DNA of 64,000 bases. Origin: Pseudomonadota bacterium (GTDB lineage Bacteria; Pseudomonadota; Gammaproteobacteria; Burkholderiales; Rhodocyclaceae). Below are positions 16,901 to 24,756 of the stretch, piece by piece (positions within the stretch are counted from its first letter, which is position 1; each line of letters begins with the position of its first letter). The stretch is from contig JAGTRW010000013.1 of assembly GCA_018262095.1 (NCBI GenBank), positions 62,001 through 126,000 of the forward strand, given 5' to 3'. The translations under genes and the position numbers were made by a program. A model generated the notes under the pieces. That model was not told the origin of the DNA. It saw only the letters and a list, made by a program, of their open reading frames with translations, and searched no databases.

Positions 16901-17640
16901 ACTGGCTCGATGCGGCCGACGACGCGCATGACGTACTCAGTTTCTACAAAACCCAAGTCGGTGTCTGGGCCCGTCTGCTTGAAGCACTTGACAACTTTGC
17001 CGACAACCGTGAAGCGCTCGACAAGGATCCGGCGGCGTCGGCAGCGCTCAAAGAGCTCGAATCGATTCGCGGCAACAAGACGCCTTACGGCCAAATCAAC
17101 CGCATCGAAGGGCTGATTGTCATTGTCGATGCGGTAAATAGTGCGGAGTCGGGTTACCGGCGGGCCAAGGCACTGTTGTCTCTCGACGCCAAGATCAACG
17201 AGACCCAGCAGGCGCTCGATGCGGCGCACGTCGATGCCGACCTGCGCAATCAGGCGCTCAAACCCTTGCAGGATCTCAAGGTCCAACTCGCTGGTTTTTC
17301 CAGCATTCCAAAGATTCACTACACGCATGAACAGTCGAACGAGCTGCAGGACGCGGCGATGGCCAAGATCGCCAAGTTTGTGCAAGCCAGAAAAGCCAAG
17401 CAGCAACAAGGGAAAAGCCAGGTAGAGGCCGGCCACACGACCACCATGCCGCTCACAACCGGCGGCACGTCCACCCGACTCGTTGCCGCCGAGCCCAAGC
17501 CGGTGAAGGTCATCAAACTCTCCGACCTAGGGACAAAAACCTATCTCGAAACGGAAGCCGAGGTTGAGGACTACATCGCCCGGCTGAAATCCGAGCTGCT
17601 CGGCGTCATCGCCACTGGCCATCGCGCCCGCATCCAATAG
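13999..17640 (+). CDS. brxC: BREX P-loop ATPase BrxC
   Basis: BrxC is the large DUF499-like/AAA-type ATPase of type I BREX, required for host methylation and phage exclusion. The 1213-residue product has a Walker A motif GFFGSGKS at residues 75-82 and a Walker B-like IVFLVDEVGQF near residue 268, followed by a sensor-like WVIVTSQEDIDA. The C-terminal third is helical and charged, with a lysine/glutamine-rich linker (KAKQQQGKSQ) before the last 60 residues. The length matches family members. It sits between brxB and pglX with a 16-base gap to the latter. Confidence 0.95.
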   Translation: MKIQELFVKPIDRPINGVIKADQRDAESVWQELDEYVVTKQITEYLRKFFDAYLNAVDRPNDPTITARMGVWVSGFFGSGKSHFIKILSYLLGNIEAHDAATGEQRKAVQFFTSKVTDAMLLGDIRRAVAGNTDVILFNIDSKADSKSDRDAILQVFLRVFNEMQGLSGDASHIADMERYLITKGVFEKFKAAFKDKRGVSWEDDRDGVSFLRDEVVHALGSALGMSDESAARWFDNAHDSYKINIEGFAKLVRDYLDSKGPGQRIVFLVDEVGQFIGKNTQLMLNLQTITEELGTLCQGRAWVIVTSQEDIDATIGEANHARSNDFSKITGRFYTRLSLSSSNTDEVIAKRLLEKTPAAKAELAALWAAKGDILNNQLSFASNAVALPGFKDAESFATHYPFAPYQFFLMQKVFESIRKVGATGRHLARGERSMLDAFQTATVINAGRESDALVPLYDFYPSIESFLDSAVKLAIDQAGENAALEDYDRKLLRALFLIRYVTDTIKPSIDNLATLCVDRIDADKLVLKQEITNSLMRLERQNLVSRNGDLWFFLTNEERDVSQEIKSVDVSSSDISRLVSELIFDELLSGQTKVRHRETKTDYEFNRLLDGAPWRQANQGLSFEVVSPIGIDYEMLTEARCIGRSVEGVGRAILRMTTDARIDVELRTYLQIEKFIVGPKASTPTPSLTRILYDRKDENRDRKGRLLHQLSDLMSAGDFYVLGQKLKIKPMAPSGLLDEIVNYLISNTYSKLTYLKHRQPDPIAEIRAILMADTLGQQSMALGGEDGNPLAMAEMRQYLNIAASQSRVLLSDTVDKFAGIPWGWKPEWETVLLIARLFMAGEIKLMLEGADLDPKSAIDPLTKAARFKQVSILKRKTSDAATRAKARDLHRDLFSLVAPEDEDGLVAHYRENLQKLRAELDKARFQANAKHYPGLDVITRIQASIDKQLAVRDPFEFLDAMVSGRADWLDAADDAHDVLSFYKTQVGVWARLLEALDNFADNREALDKDPAASAALKELESIRGNKTPYGQINRIEGLIVIVDAVNSAESGYRRAKALLSLDAKINETQQALDAAHVDADLRNQALKPLQDLKVQLAGFSSIPKIHYTHEQSNELQDAAMAKIAKFVQARKAKQQQGKSQVEAGHTTTMPLTTGGTSTRLVAAEPKPVKVIKLSDLGTKTYLETEAEVEDYIARLKSELLGVIATGHRARIQ

Positions 17641-17656
17641 CCCACAGAAGAAAAAA

Positions 17657-20600
17657 ATGAACAAGGCCAAGCTCAAAACCTACGCGCCGCAAGCGCGCAA
17701 GGACTTCATCGCTGCCGTCACAGCGCGCGCCAACCAGCTCGGCATCAGCAGCCAGACCACGGCTCCCGCCGAGAAGCGCGGCGATATCCTGATTGTCGAA
17801 GGCCGCGAGTGGCCGGCCAGCATCGCTCCGCAGCGCGATCGCCTGATCAAGCGGATCGGCAAGGACGGCTTCGGGCAAACCATGGAAGCCGTCGCCTACA
17901 CCTGGTTCAACCGCTTTGCCGCCCTGCGTTACATGGAAATTCATGACTACCTTGGGCACGGGCAGCGTGTGTTGTCCAGCCGAGACGGCGGATTGCCCGA
18001 GGTCTTGCGCCACGCCGCGGAACTGGGCCTACCCGGGCTCAATACCGACACGGCGATGGAAATGCAGTTGGCGGGAAATCGCGACGGCGAGCTTTTCAAA
18101 CTGATTCTGGTTGCCCAGTGCAACGCGCTATCCAGCGCGATGCCTTTCCTGTTCGAGCGCATCGACGACGAAAGCGAACTGCTGCTGCCCGACAACCTCA
18201 TCCGCACCGATTCCATCGTCGCCAAGCTGGTCGAAGCGATTCCCGAGGAGGACTGGCAGCAGGTGGAAATCATCGGCTGGCTCTACCAGTTCTACATCAG
18301 CGACCGGAAGGACGAGGTGATCGGCAAGGTGGTCAAGAGCGAGGACATTCCGGCCGCGACTCAGCTCTTCACGCCGAACTGGATTGTCCAGTATCTGGTG
18401 CAGAACAGTATCGGCCGCCTGTGGATGATGGCCAATCCAGCGTCGGCGCTCAAGAGTCAGTGGCCGTATTACATCGAGCCCGCCGAGCAGACGCCCGAGG
18501 TTCAGATCCAGCTTGACGCGTTGATCCAGACGCGCATGGCCGACGATGGCGGAAGCTTGAACCCGGAAACGATTACGGTGCTCGACCCCGCGTGCGGTTC
18601 CGGTCACATTCTGGTCGTGGCTTACGATGTCTTGAAAGCGATTTATCTCGAACGTGGCTATCAGTTGCGTGGCATTCCGCGGCTGATTCTGGAAAAGAAC
18701 ATTTTCGGTCTCGACATCGACGACCGCGCTGCGCAGTTGGCGGGGTTTGCGTTGCTGATGAAGGCTCGCGCCGATGATCGGCGCCTGCTGGATAACCCGC
18801 CACGGCTCAATGTGTTGTCCTTGCAGGAGAGCAAGGGGTTGGAGCATGACGAGTTGGACAGGCATCTCAAGCCGTTCGGAATAAGTAGGGCGCTGCTTGC
18901 GTCACTGATAGAGGCGTTTGTCCATGCTAAGACCTTTGGATCGCTGATCCAGATTTCCGATGAATTAGCGAGAGGATTGCCGGCCTTGACTGAAGGGGTG
19001 GGGAAGGCGATGCAGCTAGGTGATGTTTTCGCTCTGGCTGCGGCGCACGACTTGTTACCGTTCATTGCACAGGCGACGATACTGAAAAAGAAGTTTGATA
19101 CGGTGGTGGCGAATCCTCCGTATATGGGCAGCGGCGGCATGAACACTCGCTTGAAGAAATTCGCAAAGGACTACTTTCCCGATGCCAAGAGTGACCTGTT
19201 CGCGTGCTTCATCGAGCGTGGATTCACGCTGGCGAAGGATGCTGGCTACAACGCAATGGTTACGATGCAGAGTTGGATGTTCTTGTCATCATTTGAGAAA
19301 ATGCGAGAAAGGATAATCCAAGAAGAGACTATATGCACAATGGCTCACTTGGGGGCTCGAGCCTTTGGGAGTATCTCTGGCGAGGTCGTTCAGACGACAG
19401 CATTTGTGCTGCAGAACTGCCCCCCTAAAGGATTTCGGCCAGTATTCTTTCGGCTTCTTGCAGGGGGAGAAGAGACTAAGCGTACCGCGCTTACTAATGG
19501 CGGGAACCGTTATGCGACTATTTTTCAACACGAATTTAAGAAGATCCCAGGTAGTCCTCTGGCATATTGGGTTAGTCCAAAACTCGTAGCCGCATTTGAG
19601 TTCGAAAAAGTCAAATCAGTAACAATTGGTGAAGGAAAAAACGTCACTTCAGACAACGCTAGGTTCGTGCGGTTTTTCTGGGAAGTGAGTGCTGCGTGCG
19701 TGGGCAGAGGGAAAAAATGGTTGCTGTATGCCAAAGGCGGTGATTATCGCAAGTGGGCTGGAAACATAGAAAACGTGGTCGATTGGTCTGATGAGTCGCG
19801 AGACTACTATCGAAGTAATAGCGTCGCTCGAATAATCCCTGAGGCACTTTGGTACAAGGAAGGTGTTACTTGGAATGATATTAGTTCGAGCGGATCCGGG
19901 TTCCGCTATCTGCCTGTAGATACTACATTCGCCGATAGCGGGCCGGCTATATTCTTTGAGAATGAGGAAACCATTGCACAGATTATTGGCCTTCTAAATT
20001 CAAATTTTGCAGCAATTATCCTGCAACTTCTCAACCCCACGTTTCACACTAAATTCGTGGACGTCAAGTCTGTTCCGCTCAGCAGGCCATTACCGCCAGT
20101 TTCTCAGATGACGCGTAGTTGTATAGCCAGTTCCCAAAATGACTGGAACGCATACGAACACTCTTGGGAATTCCAAGGTCTTCCCTTGCTGACAGCCTCC
20201 ACCGAGCCCGCACTCACCATCGAGTCCAGCTATTCCATATGGATCGCTCAGAATCGCGCTACCATCGCCGAAATTAAGCGCCTAGAAGAGGAAATTAACC
20301 GTCTCATCATTGACGCCTACGATCTGAGCGACGAACTGACCTCAGACGTTCCGATCGCGCAGATATCCCTGACGGTAAATCCCGCCTACCGCTACGGTGG
20401 AAAGTTTGTCGAAAAGGAGCAGTGGGTACGCTTCCTCCAGGACACCATGGAGGAGTTGCTCTCCTATGCGGTCGGTTGCATGATGGGCCGTTACAGCCTC
20501 GACGAGCCTGGCCTGATCTATGCCCACGCTGGCAACGTCGGCTTCGATTCCACACGCTACAAGACCTTCCCGGCCGACGCCGATGGAATCGTTCCGCTCA

Positions 20601-21190
20601 CCGATGAACTCTGGTTCGAGGACGATGCCGCCAACCGCGTTCGTGAGTTTCTGCTCGCCGTCTGGGGCGCCGATACGCTTGACGAAAACATGGCCTGGTT
20701 GGCCGAGAGTCTGGGGCAGAAGGGCAACGAAACGCCCGAGGAGACCATCCGTCGTTACGTTTCAGGCAGCTTCTACAAGGACCACCTCCAAACCTACAAG
20801 AAACGCCCGATCTACTGGCTATTTTCCAGCGGAAAGCAGGGCGCCTTCCAGTGCCTGGTCTATCTGCATCGCTACCACGAGGGAACGCTTTCCCGCATGC
20901 GGGCCGAATATGTGGTGCCGCTCACGGCCAAAATGGCAGCGCGCATCGACCTGATGAACAACGACGCCGATGCGGCGACGTCGGCCGCTGCGCGTACCAA
21001 AATCAACAAGCAGATTGAAGTGTTGCGCAAGAAGCAGACCGAACTCCTCGCCTTCGACGAAAAACTTCGTCATTACGCCGATATGCGCATCCAGCTCGAT
21101 CTTGATGAGGGCGTGAAGGTGAATTATGGGAAATTTGGCGACCTGCTCGACAGCGTGAAGGCGATCACGGGAGGCGCAGGTGATGACTGA
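17657..21190 (+). CDS. pglX: BREX adenine-specific DNA methyltransferase PglX (BrxX)
   Basis: PglX methylates an asymmetric 6-bp site on one strand, marking host DNA in BREX. The 1177-residue product has the SAM motif LDPACGSGH near residues 309-317, FGLDIDDRAAQLAGFALLMKARAD near 350, and the catalytic NPPYMG motif near residues 485-490. From about base 18870 to 20330 the DNA becomes clearly richer in A+T, then returns to the operon average. This interval includes the catalytic NPPY end and the presumed target-recognition domain (QTTAFVLQ, ADSGPAIFF, LNPTFHTKFVDVKSVPL). That suggests replacement of the recognition part by recombination. The last codons overlap the next gene's start (GGTGATGAC). 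Confidence 0.95.
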   Translation: MNKAKLKTYAPQARKDFIAAVTARANQLGISSQTTAPAEKRGDILIVEGREWPASIAPQRDRLIKRIGKDGFGQTMEAVAYTWFNRFAALRYMEIHDYLGHGQRVLSSRDGGLPEVLRHAAELGLPGLNTDTAMEMQLAGNRDGELFKLILVAQCNALSSAMPFLFERIDDESELLLPDNLIRTDSIVAKLVEAIPEEDWQQVEIIGWLYQFYISDRKDEVIGKVVKSEDIPAATQLFTPNWIVQYLVQNSIGRLWMMANPASALKSQWPYYIEPAEQTPEVQIQLDALIQTRMADDGGSLNPETITVLDPACGSGHILVVAYDVLKAIYLERGYQLRGIPRLILEKNIFGLDIDDRAAQLAGFALLMKARADDRRLLDNPPRLNVLSLQESKGLEHDELDRHLKPFGISRALLASLIEAFVHAKTFGSLIQISDELARGLPALTEGVGKAMQLGDVFALAAAHDLLPFIAQATILKKKFDTVVANPPYMGSGGMNTRLKKFAKDYFPDAKSDLFACFIERGFTLAKDAGYNAMVTMQSWMFLSSFEKMRERIIQEETICTMAHLGARAFGSISGEVVQTTAFVLQNCPPKGFRPVFFRLLAGGEETKRTALTNGGNRYATIFQHEFKKIPGSPLAYWVSPKLVAAFEFEKVKSVTIGEGKNVTSDNARFVRFFWEVSAACVGRGKKWLLYAKGGDYRKWAGNIENVVDWSDESRDYYRSNSVARIIPEALWYKEGVTWNDISSSGSGFRYLPVDTTFADSGPAIFFENEETIAQIIGLLNSNFAAIILQLLNPTFHTKFVDVKSVPLSRPLPPVSQMTRSCIASSQNDWNAYEHSWEFQGLPLLTASTEPALTIESSYSIWIAQNRATIAEIKRLEEEINRLIIDAYDLSDELTSDVPIAQISLTVNPAYRYGGKFVEKEQWVRFLQDTMEELLSYAVGCMMGRYSLDEPGLIYAHAGNVGFDSTRYKTFPADADGIVPLTDELWFEDDAANRVREFLLAVWGADTLDENMAWLAESLGQKGNETPEETIRRYVSGSFYKDHLQTYKKRPIYWLFSSGKQGAFQCLVYLHRYHEGTLSRMRAEYVVPLTAKMAARIDLMNNDADAATSAAARTKINKQIEVLRKKQTELLAFDEKLRHYADMRIQLDLDEGVKVNYGKFGDLLDSVKAITGGAGDD

Positions 21191-21710
21191 TGCGCAGATC
21201 CTTGCGAAAGCGCCAAACTCGTCCTTGGAATCAGGTACCCCGCTCCATGCGCTCAACCGGTCAGCATTGAAGGCTAAACGGATTGACGAGTTGCTGGATA
21301 GTTGCAGAGACCAGGTGCTGAAACAGATCATTGGTCCGTTTGGCCTCACACCAGCCATGTTCAACGACAAAGCTGGTGGCAATGTTACGACGACGCACAA
21401 CTTCAAGGATGGCATCGTTGCCAACGAAAGCGATGCCGCGCGATACGACGCTTACCGCAGGAGTATGGATGGGCCGATTGACCGTTCGCCCTATGATGCC
21501 GAGTTGCCAGGAAAACGAAAGGCAATGTTTCAGAGCGGAGAAGACATCAATAGTGCCTGGACGGGCAATGAACTGCCACGCGACATATCAACCAGTCGAT
21601 GGGTGACAAGAACAAGAGCGATTGGTCTGCCGCCAGAAACAAGCGAGAACCTGAGAAAACCAATGCCGAACACTACGGCGTTGATGTCGACAGAGTCGAG
21701 CAGACAATAA
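21183..21710 (+). CDS. N-terminal part of a frame-broken BREX-cassette protein
   Basis: The first 137 codons or so (TDAQILAKAPNSSLESGTPLHALNRSALKAKRIDELL... to GNELPRD) look like genuine protein. The remaining codons to 21710 read across the next gene in the wrong frame and are probably not native. The start ATG 21183 overlaps the pglX stop and has GGAGG 9 bases upstream, so translation is coupled to pglX. The region around residues 60-125 (GGNVTTTHNFKDGIVANES...FQSGEDINSAWTGNELPRD) has no assigned function. I infer that this and the gene at 21599 were once one protein, separated by a deletion or frameshift near 21580. Not a recognised family. Confidence 0.5.
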   Translation: MTDAQILAKAPNSSLESGTPLHALNRSALKAKRIDELLDSCRDQVLKQIIGPFGLTPAMFNDKAGGNVTTTHNFKDGIVANESDAARYDAYRRSMDGPIDRSPYDAELPGKRKAMFQSGEDINSAWTGNELPRDISTSRWVTRTRAIGLPPETSENLRKPMPNTTALMSTESSRQ

Positions 21711-22699
21711 GCATCTCGGAGCAACACCTTGACGATGCACTCTTCAACGCGCAGTTTATGAAGCAAGGTGAAGAACTGCTTGTCACGGGTGCGGAAGAGG
21801 CTGGCAGGAACGCGTTCAGGCAGGCAACAGGGTTGCTGCTATATGAATTGGTCAATGGCTCTTATGTTGAAGTCAATCGCATTGCCAAGGATCCCAGCTT
21901 GCAGGAGACCTTTGTCAATCATGTGATTGAAGCGCTCCGCAACGTCGCTGAACGCATCAAGGGGAAGCTTGATCACATCTTCAAAAGCCTTGTTTCTGGT
22001 GGTATCCAGGGCCTGATCAGCAACCTCCTGACCTACATCATCAATAGCGTCGTTACGACAGCGGCGAAAGTGGTCACGGTCATCAGGGAAGGAATGAAAG
22101 GGTTGTGGGAAGCAATCAAGATCGTGACTAATCCGCCCCCAGGAATGTCCGCCGTCGAGGTCGCCCGGCAAGCAACAAAAATCATTGCAGCGGTAGTGAC
22201 GACGAGTTTGGGTTTGCTTTTTGAGAAATCAGTGGAGGGATTCATTCTTTCCATCCCGCTTCTTGTCCCGCTGTCCGGCTTTCTCACCCCTGCCATCACA
22301 GCGATTCTTACGGGGATAGTGACAGCGTTGGTGGTTTTCGGAATCGACAAGTTTTTCGATTGGCTGAACGCTAGCGGGACCGAGATGCTGACCGCGCAAA
22401 TCGAGAACATGGAAGCGAGCGGAGCGGTCTTCGAGCGAATGGCGCAGATGCTTCAAGCTCAGTTCGACAACTCGACGCAGTATCAGCTATGCATTGAGCA
22501 GTATCGCGAGATGGAAGCCGATTTGTCGCGGAGCAAGTCACACGTGGGCAACGCAGTGCTTAGCGCTGAGAAGGCGGTGCGAAGCCGTGACGCCACCTTG
22601 TCGGCGATGAAAAAAGGGCTTGTAGAATCAAAGCATATGGATGATGAACTGGAAGCAATGATGCTGGACCACGAAGAAAACAAAAAGGTTGAGAAGTAA
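21599..22699 (+). CDS. Membrane-embedded C-terminal part of the same BREX-cassette protein
   Basis: A 366-residue frame without a ribosome binding site before its first ATG, which supports it being the downstream part of the gene at 21183. Homology-like sequence seems to begin before the ATG (HINQSMGDKNKSDWSAARN). Hydrophobic segments lie near residues 138-160 (LISNLLTYIINSVVTTAAKVVTVI) and 195-255 (IIAAVVTTSLGLLF... and ILSIPLLVPLSGFLTPAITAILTGIVTALVVFGI). A helical, charged tail of about 110 residues follows. It overlaps the next gene by TAATG. Possible role: membrane partner of the coiled-coil protein encoded next. Function unknown. Confidence 0.6.
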   Translation: MGDKNKSDWSAARNKREPEKTNAEHYGVDVDRVEQTISISEQHLDDALFNAQFMKQGEELLVTGAEEAGRNAFRQATGLLLYELVNGSYVEVNRIAKDPSLQETFVNHVIEALRNVAERIKGKLDHIFKSLVSGGIQGLISNLLTYIINSVVTTAAKVVTVIREGMKGLWEAIKIVTNPPPGMSAVEVARQATKIIAAVVTTSLGLLFEKSVEGFILSIPLLVPLSGFLTPAITAILTGIVTALVVFGIDKFFDWLNASGTEMLTAQIENMEASGAVFERMAQMLQAQFDNSTQYQLCIEQYREMEADLSRSKSHVGNAVLSAEKAVRSRDATLSAMKKGLVESKHMDDELEAMMLDHEENKKVEK

Positions 22700-23658
22700 T
22701 GACTGAGCTTATTCGCCAGATGTCACAAATTCAGGTTCCCGACGATTTGCTTCGGCAGATCGACCTCGATGGCCTTATCAAGGATTTCAAGAAAAATTTC
22801 GAGCGACTGGGTAATTTTAGAAAGACTCGCGACAACTACGAAAAGCGAGGCTTTTGGGAAAAAGTTGGTGACGTCGTTACCTTTGACAGCACGATGGAGA
22901 ATGCACAGCTTGATGCGGTTGAAACTCAGGCGGCTTTCTCCAAGGCCATCGGCCAGTTGATGGTATTGAGTATCGTTCAGTCACAACGCTTGCAGCAGCA
23001 GCAGGAACTGCTATCCACGCAGCAGGGCATCATCAAGGATCAGACGCAACGAATTGAACGGCACACTCTGGAGCTTCAAGACCAGCATGAAATACTGGCA
23101 AAGCAGAATGCCGAGCTCGAAAAACTGGTAACTGACTATTTTGAGCTGAGAGGCTTGACGCAGGATGGTGCGAAAAAGCTGATCAGCATTGCCAACGAGG
23201 TGCAGGCTACCCGAGATAATCTTTTGTACTCAGTGGAATCTTCATTGGCCAGGGCAGCCACACAACTGCAAACGGCACTTGAACACGTTTCACACCAGGC
23301 AGCAGCGCTGGAAGAGCATGTCGATAAAGAAGTATCGAATGTCATGGGTCGATGTACGGAAATGTCATCTGACTTGCAGGCCAATGACAGCAAATGGTCT
23401 GGCCAAATTGCTCATCTTCAAGGCTGTTCATCCGATACCGAACAGAAGGTCGTTTCGTTTGGCGGGGATATTGCCCGGCAGAATGAAAAGCTGGAGACCC
23501 TTTCCGTCCATCTTGGAGCGAATCTTGAAAGCGTGACAAGCGATTTTTCTGCTTATCGTGACTTCATGAATGCAAAGATCCGGAAGCTGGTAGGCGCGCT
23601 TGGGGTGGTAGCGATTGGGCTGATTGGTTCAGTTTCCTTCTTCGCAACTCGGTTGTGA
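22699..23658 (+). CDS. Coiled-coil protein with C-terminal membrane anchor
   Basis: A 319-residue protein with no recognised enzymatic domain. Residues about 90-160 (QSQRLQQQQELLSTQQGIIKDQTQRI...) and 185-285 are strongly heptad-like coiled coil. The last 25 residues (KLVGALGVVAIGLIGSVSFFATRL) form a single transmembrane helix, so it is probably tail-anchored with the coil in the cytoplasm. Its start overlaps the preceding stop (TAATG), implying coupled expression and a likely physical partnership with the multi-pass membrane protein. It lies inside the BREX operon between pglX and pglZ. Confidence 0.65.
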   Translation: MTELIRQMSQIQVPDDLLRQIDLDGLIKDFKKNFERLGNFRKTRDNYEKRGFWEKVGDVVTFDSTMENAQLDAVETQAAFSKAIGQLMVLSIVQSQRLQQQQELLSTQQGIIKDQTQRIERHTLELQDQHEILAKQNAELEKLVTDYFELRGLTQDGAKKLISIANEVQATRDNLLYSVESSLARAATQLQTALEHVSHQAAALEEHVDKEVSNVMGRCTEMSSDLQANDSKWSGQIAHLQGCSSDTEQKVVSFGGDIARQNEKLETLSVHLGANLESVTSDFSAYRDFMNAKIRKLVGALGVVAIGLIGSVSFFATRL

Positions 23659-23709
23659 GATGGGTTCGATCATTCAAGGGTCCGGTCGGCCCGGGAGGGG
23701 TACGTGGTG

Positions 23710-24756
23710 ATGACTGACAAGCTTGCACTGCCTGCGGATTACCCGAACTGGCTCTCCAGCCTGAAGGAGCGCATTCATACTGCGCAACAGCGTGCGGTAC
23801 TGGTGGTCAACCGCGAGCTGGTCCTGCTCTATTGGCAGGTCGGATGCGACATTTTGGAACGCCAGAAAGCGCAGGGGTGGGGCGCCAAGGTCATTGATCG
23901 GCTGGCCAGGGATTTGACCGCGGCGTTCCCGGACATGAAAGGCTTCTCGCGCCGGAATCTGCTCTACATGCGGCGTTTTGCCGAGGAATGGCCTGACTTT
24001 GAATTTGTGCAACAGGCTGTTGCACAATTGCCCTGGGGCCAGAACCTTCTGCTGCTGACCAAGCTGAAGACCCGAGAGGAACGGGAATGGTATGTGGCCC
24101 AAGCCATCGAGCATGGCTGGTCGCGTAACGTAATGTGGCACCACATTTCGACCTGCCTGCACCAACGGTCCGGCAACGCCGTGACCAACTTTGACAAGCG
24201 TCTGCCGTCGCCGGATTCCGAATTGGCGCAACAGACCCTTAAGGACCCGTACATCTTCGATTTCCTTGGCGTTTCGAACGAGGCGCTGGAGCGCGAAATC
24301 GAGGATGCAATGACGCGCCACGTGACCAAGCTGTTGATGGAACTGGGCGATGGCTTCGCCTTCGTCGGTCGCCAGGTGCCGATGGAGGTCGAGGGAGAAG
24401 ATTTCTATATCGACCTGCTGTTCTATAACTATCGCCTGCATCGCTTCATGGTGGTGGAGCTCAAGGGCGGCGCCTTCAAGCCGGAGCACGTCGGGCAACT
24501 CAATTTCTACGTCACCCTGGTCGATGAGCATCTAAAAAGCGAGGACGACAAACCGACGATCGGCCTGCTGCTGTGCAAGCAGAAACACCGTGTCGTCGCC
24601 GAATATGCGTTGCGTGGAATGACTCAGCCCATCGGTGTGGCGGAGTACAAGCTGGATCTGCCCGCCGATCTGGCGCGCTATCTGCCAAGCATCGAGCAGA
24701 TCGAGGCCGAGTTGCAGGACGATGAAACGGATGAAGAGGGGCCGGTTGATGGTTGA
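23710..24756 (+). CDS. yhcG: PD-(D/E)XK nuclease family protein YhcG (DUF1016)
   Basis: YhcG-type proteins combine an N-terminal DUF1016_N helical domain with a C-terminal Holliday-resolvase-like PD-(D/E)XK nuclease domain; they are common in defence and mobile regions. The N-terminal part is seen as LVVNRELVLLYWQVGCDILERQKAQGWGAKVIDRLARDL. The nuclease core is DFYIDLLFYNYRLHRFMVVELK, with the catalytic D near residue 235 and the E-x-K box 15 residues later. The length of 348 residues is usual. GGGAGGGG (23693-23700) precedes several starts; ATG 23710 is chosen, with GTG 23704 possible. The stop overlaps the next gene's ATG. Confidence 0.88.
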   Translation: MTDKLALPADYPNWLSSLKERIHTAQQRAVLVVNRELVLLYWQVGCDILERQKAQGWGAKVIDRLARDLTAAFPDMKGFSRRNLLYMRRFAEEWPDFEFVQQAVAQLPWGQNLLLLTKLKTREEREWYVAQAIEHGWSRNVMWHHISTCLHQRSGNAVTNFDKRLPSPDSELAQQTLKDPYIFDFLGVSNEALEREIEDAMTRHVTKLLMELGDGFAFVGRQVPMEVEGEDFYIDLLFYNYRLHRFMVVELKGGAFKPEHVGQLNFYVTLVDEHLKSEDDKPTIGLLLCKQKHRVVAEYALRGMTQPIGVAEYKLDLPADLARYLPSIEQIEAELQDDETDEEGPVDG

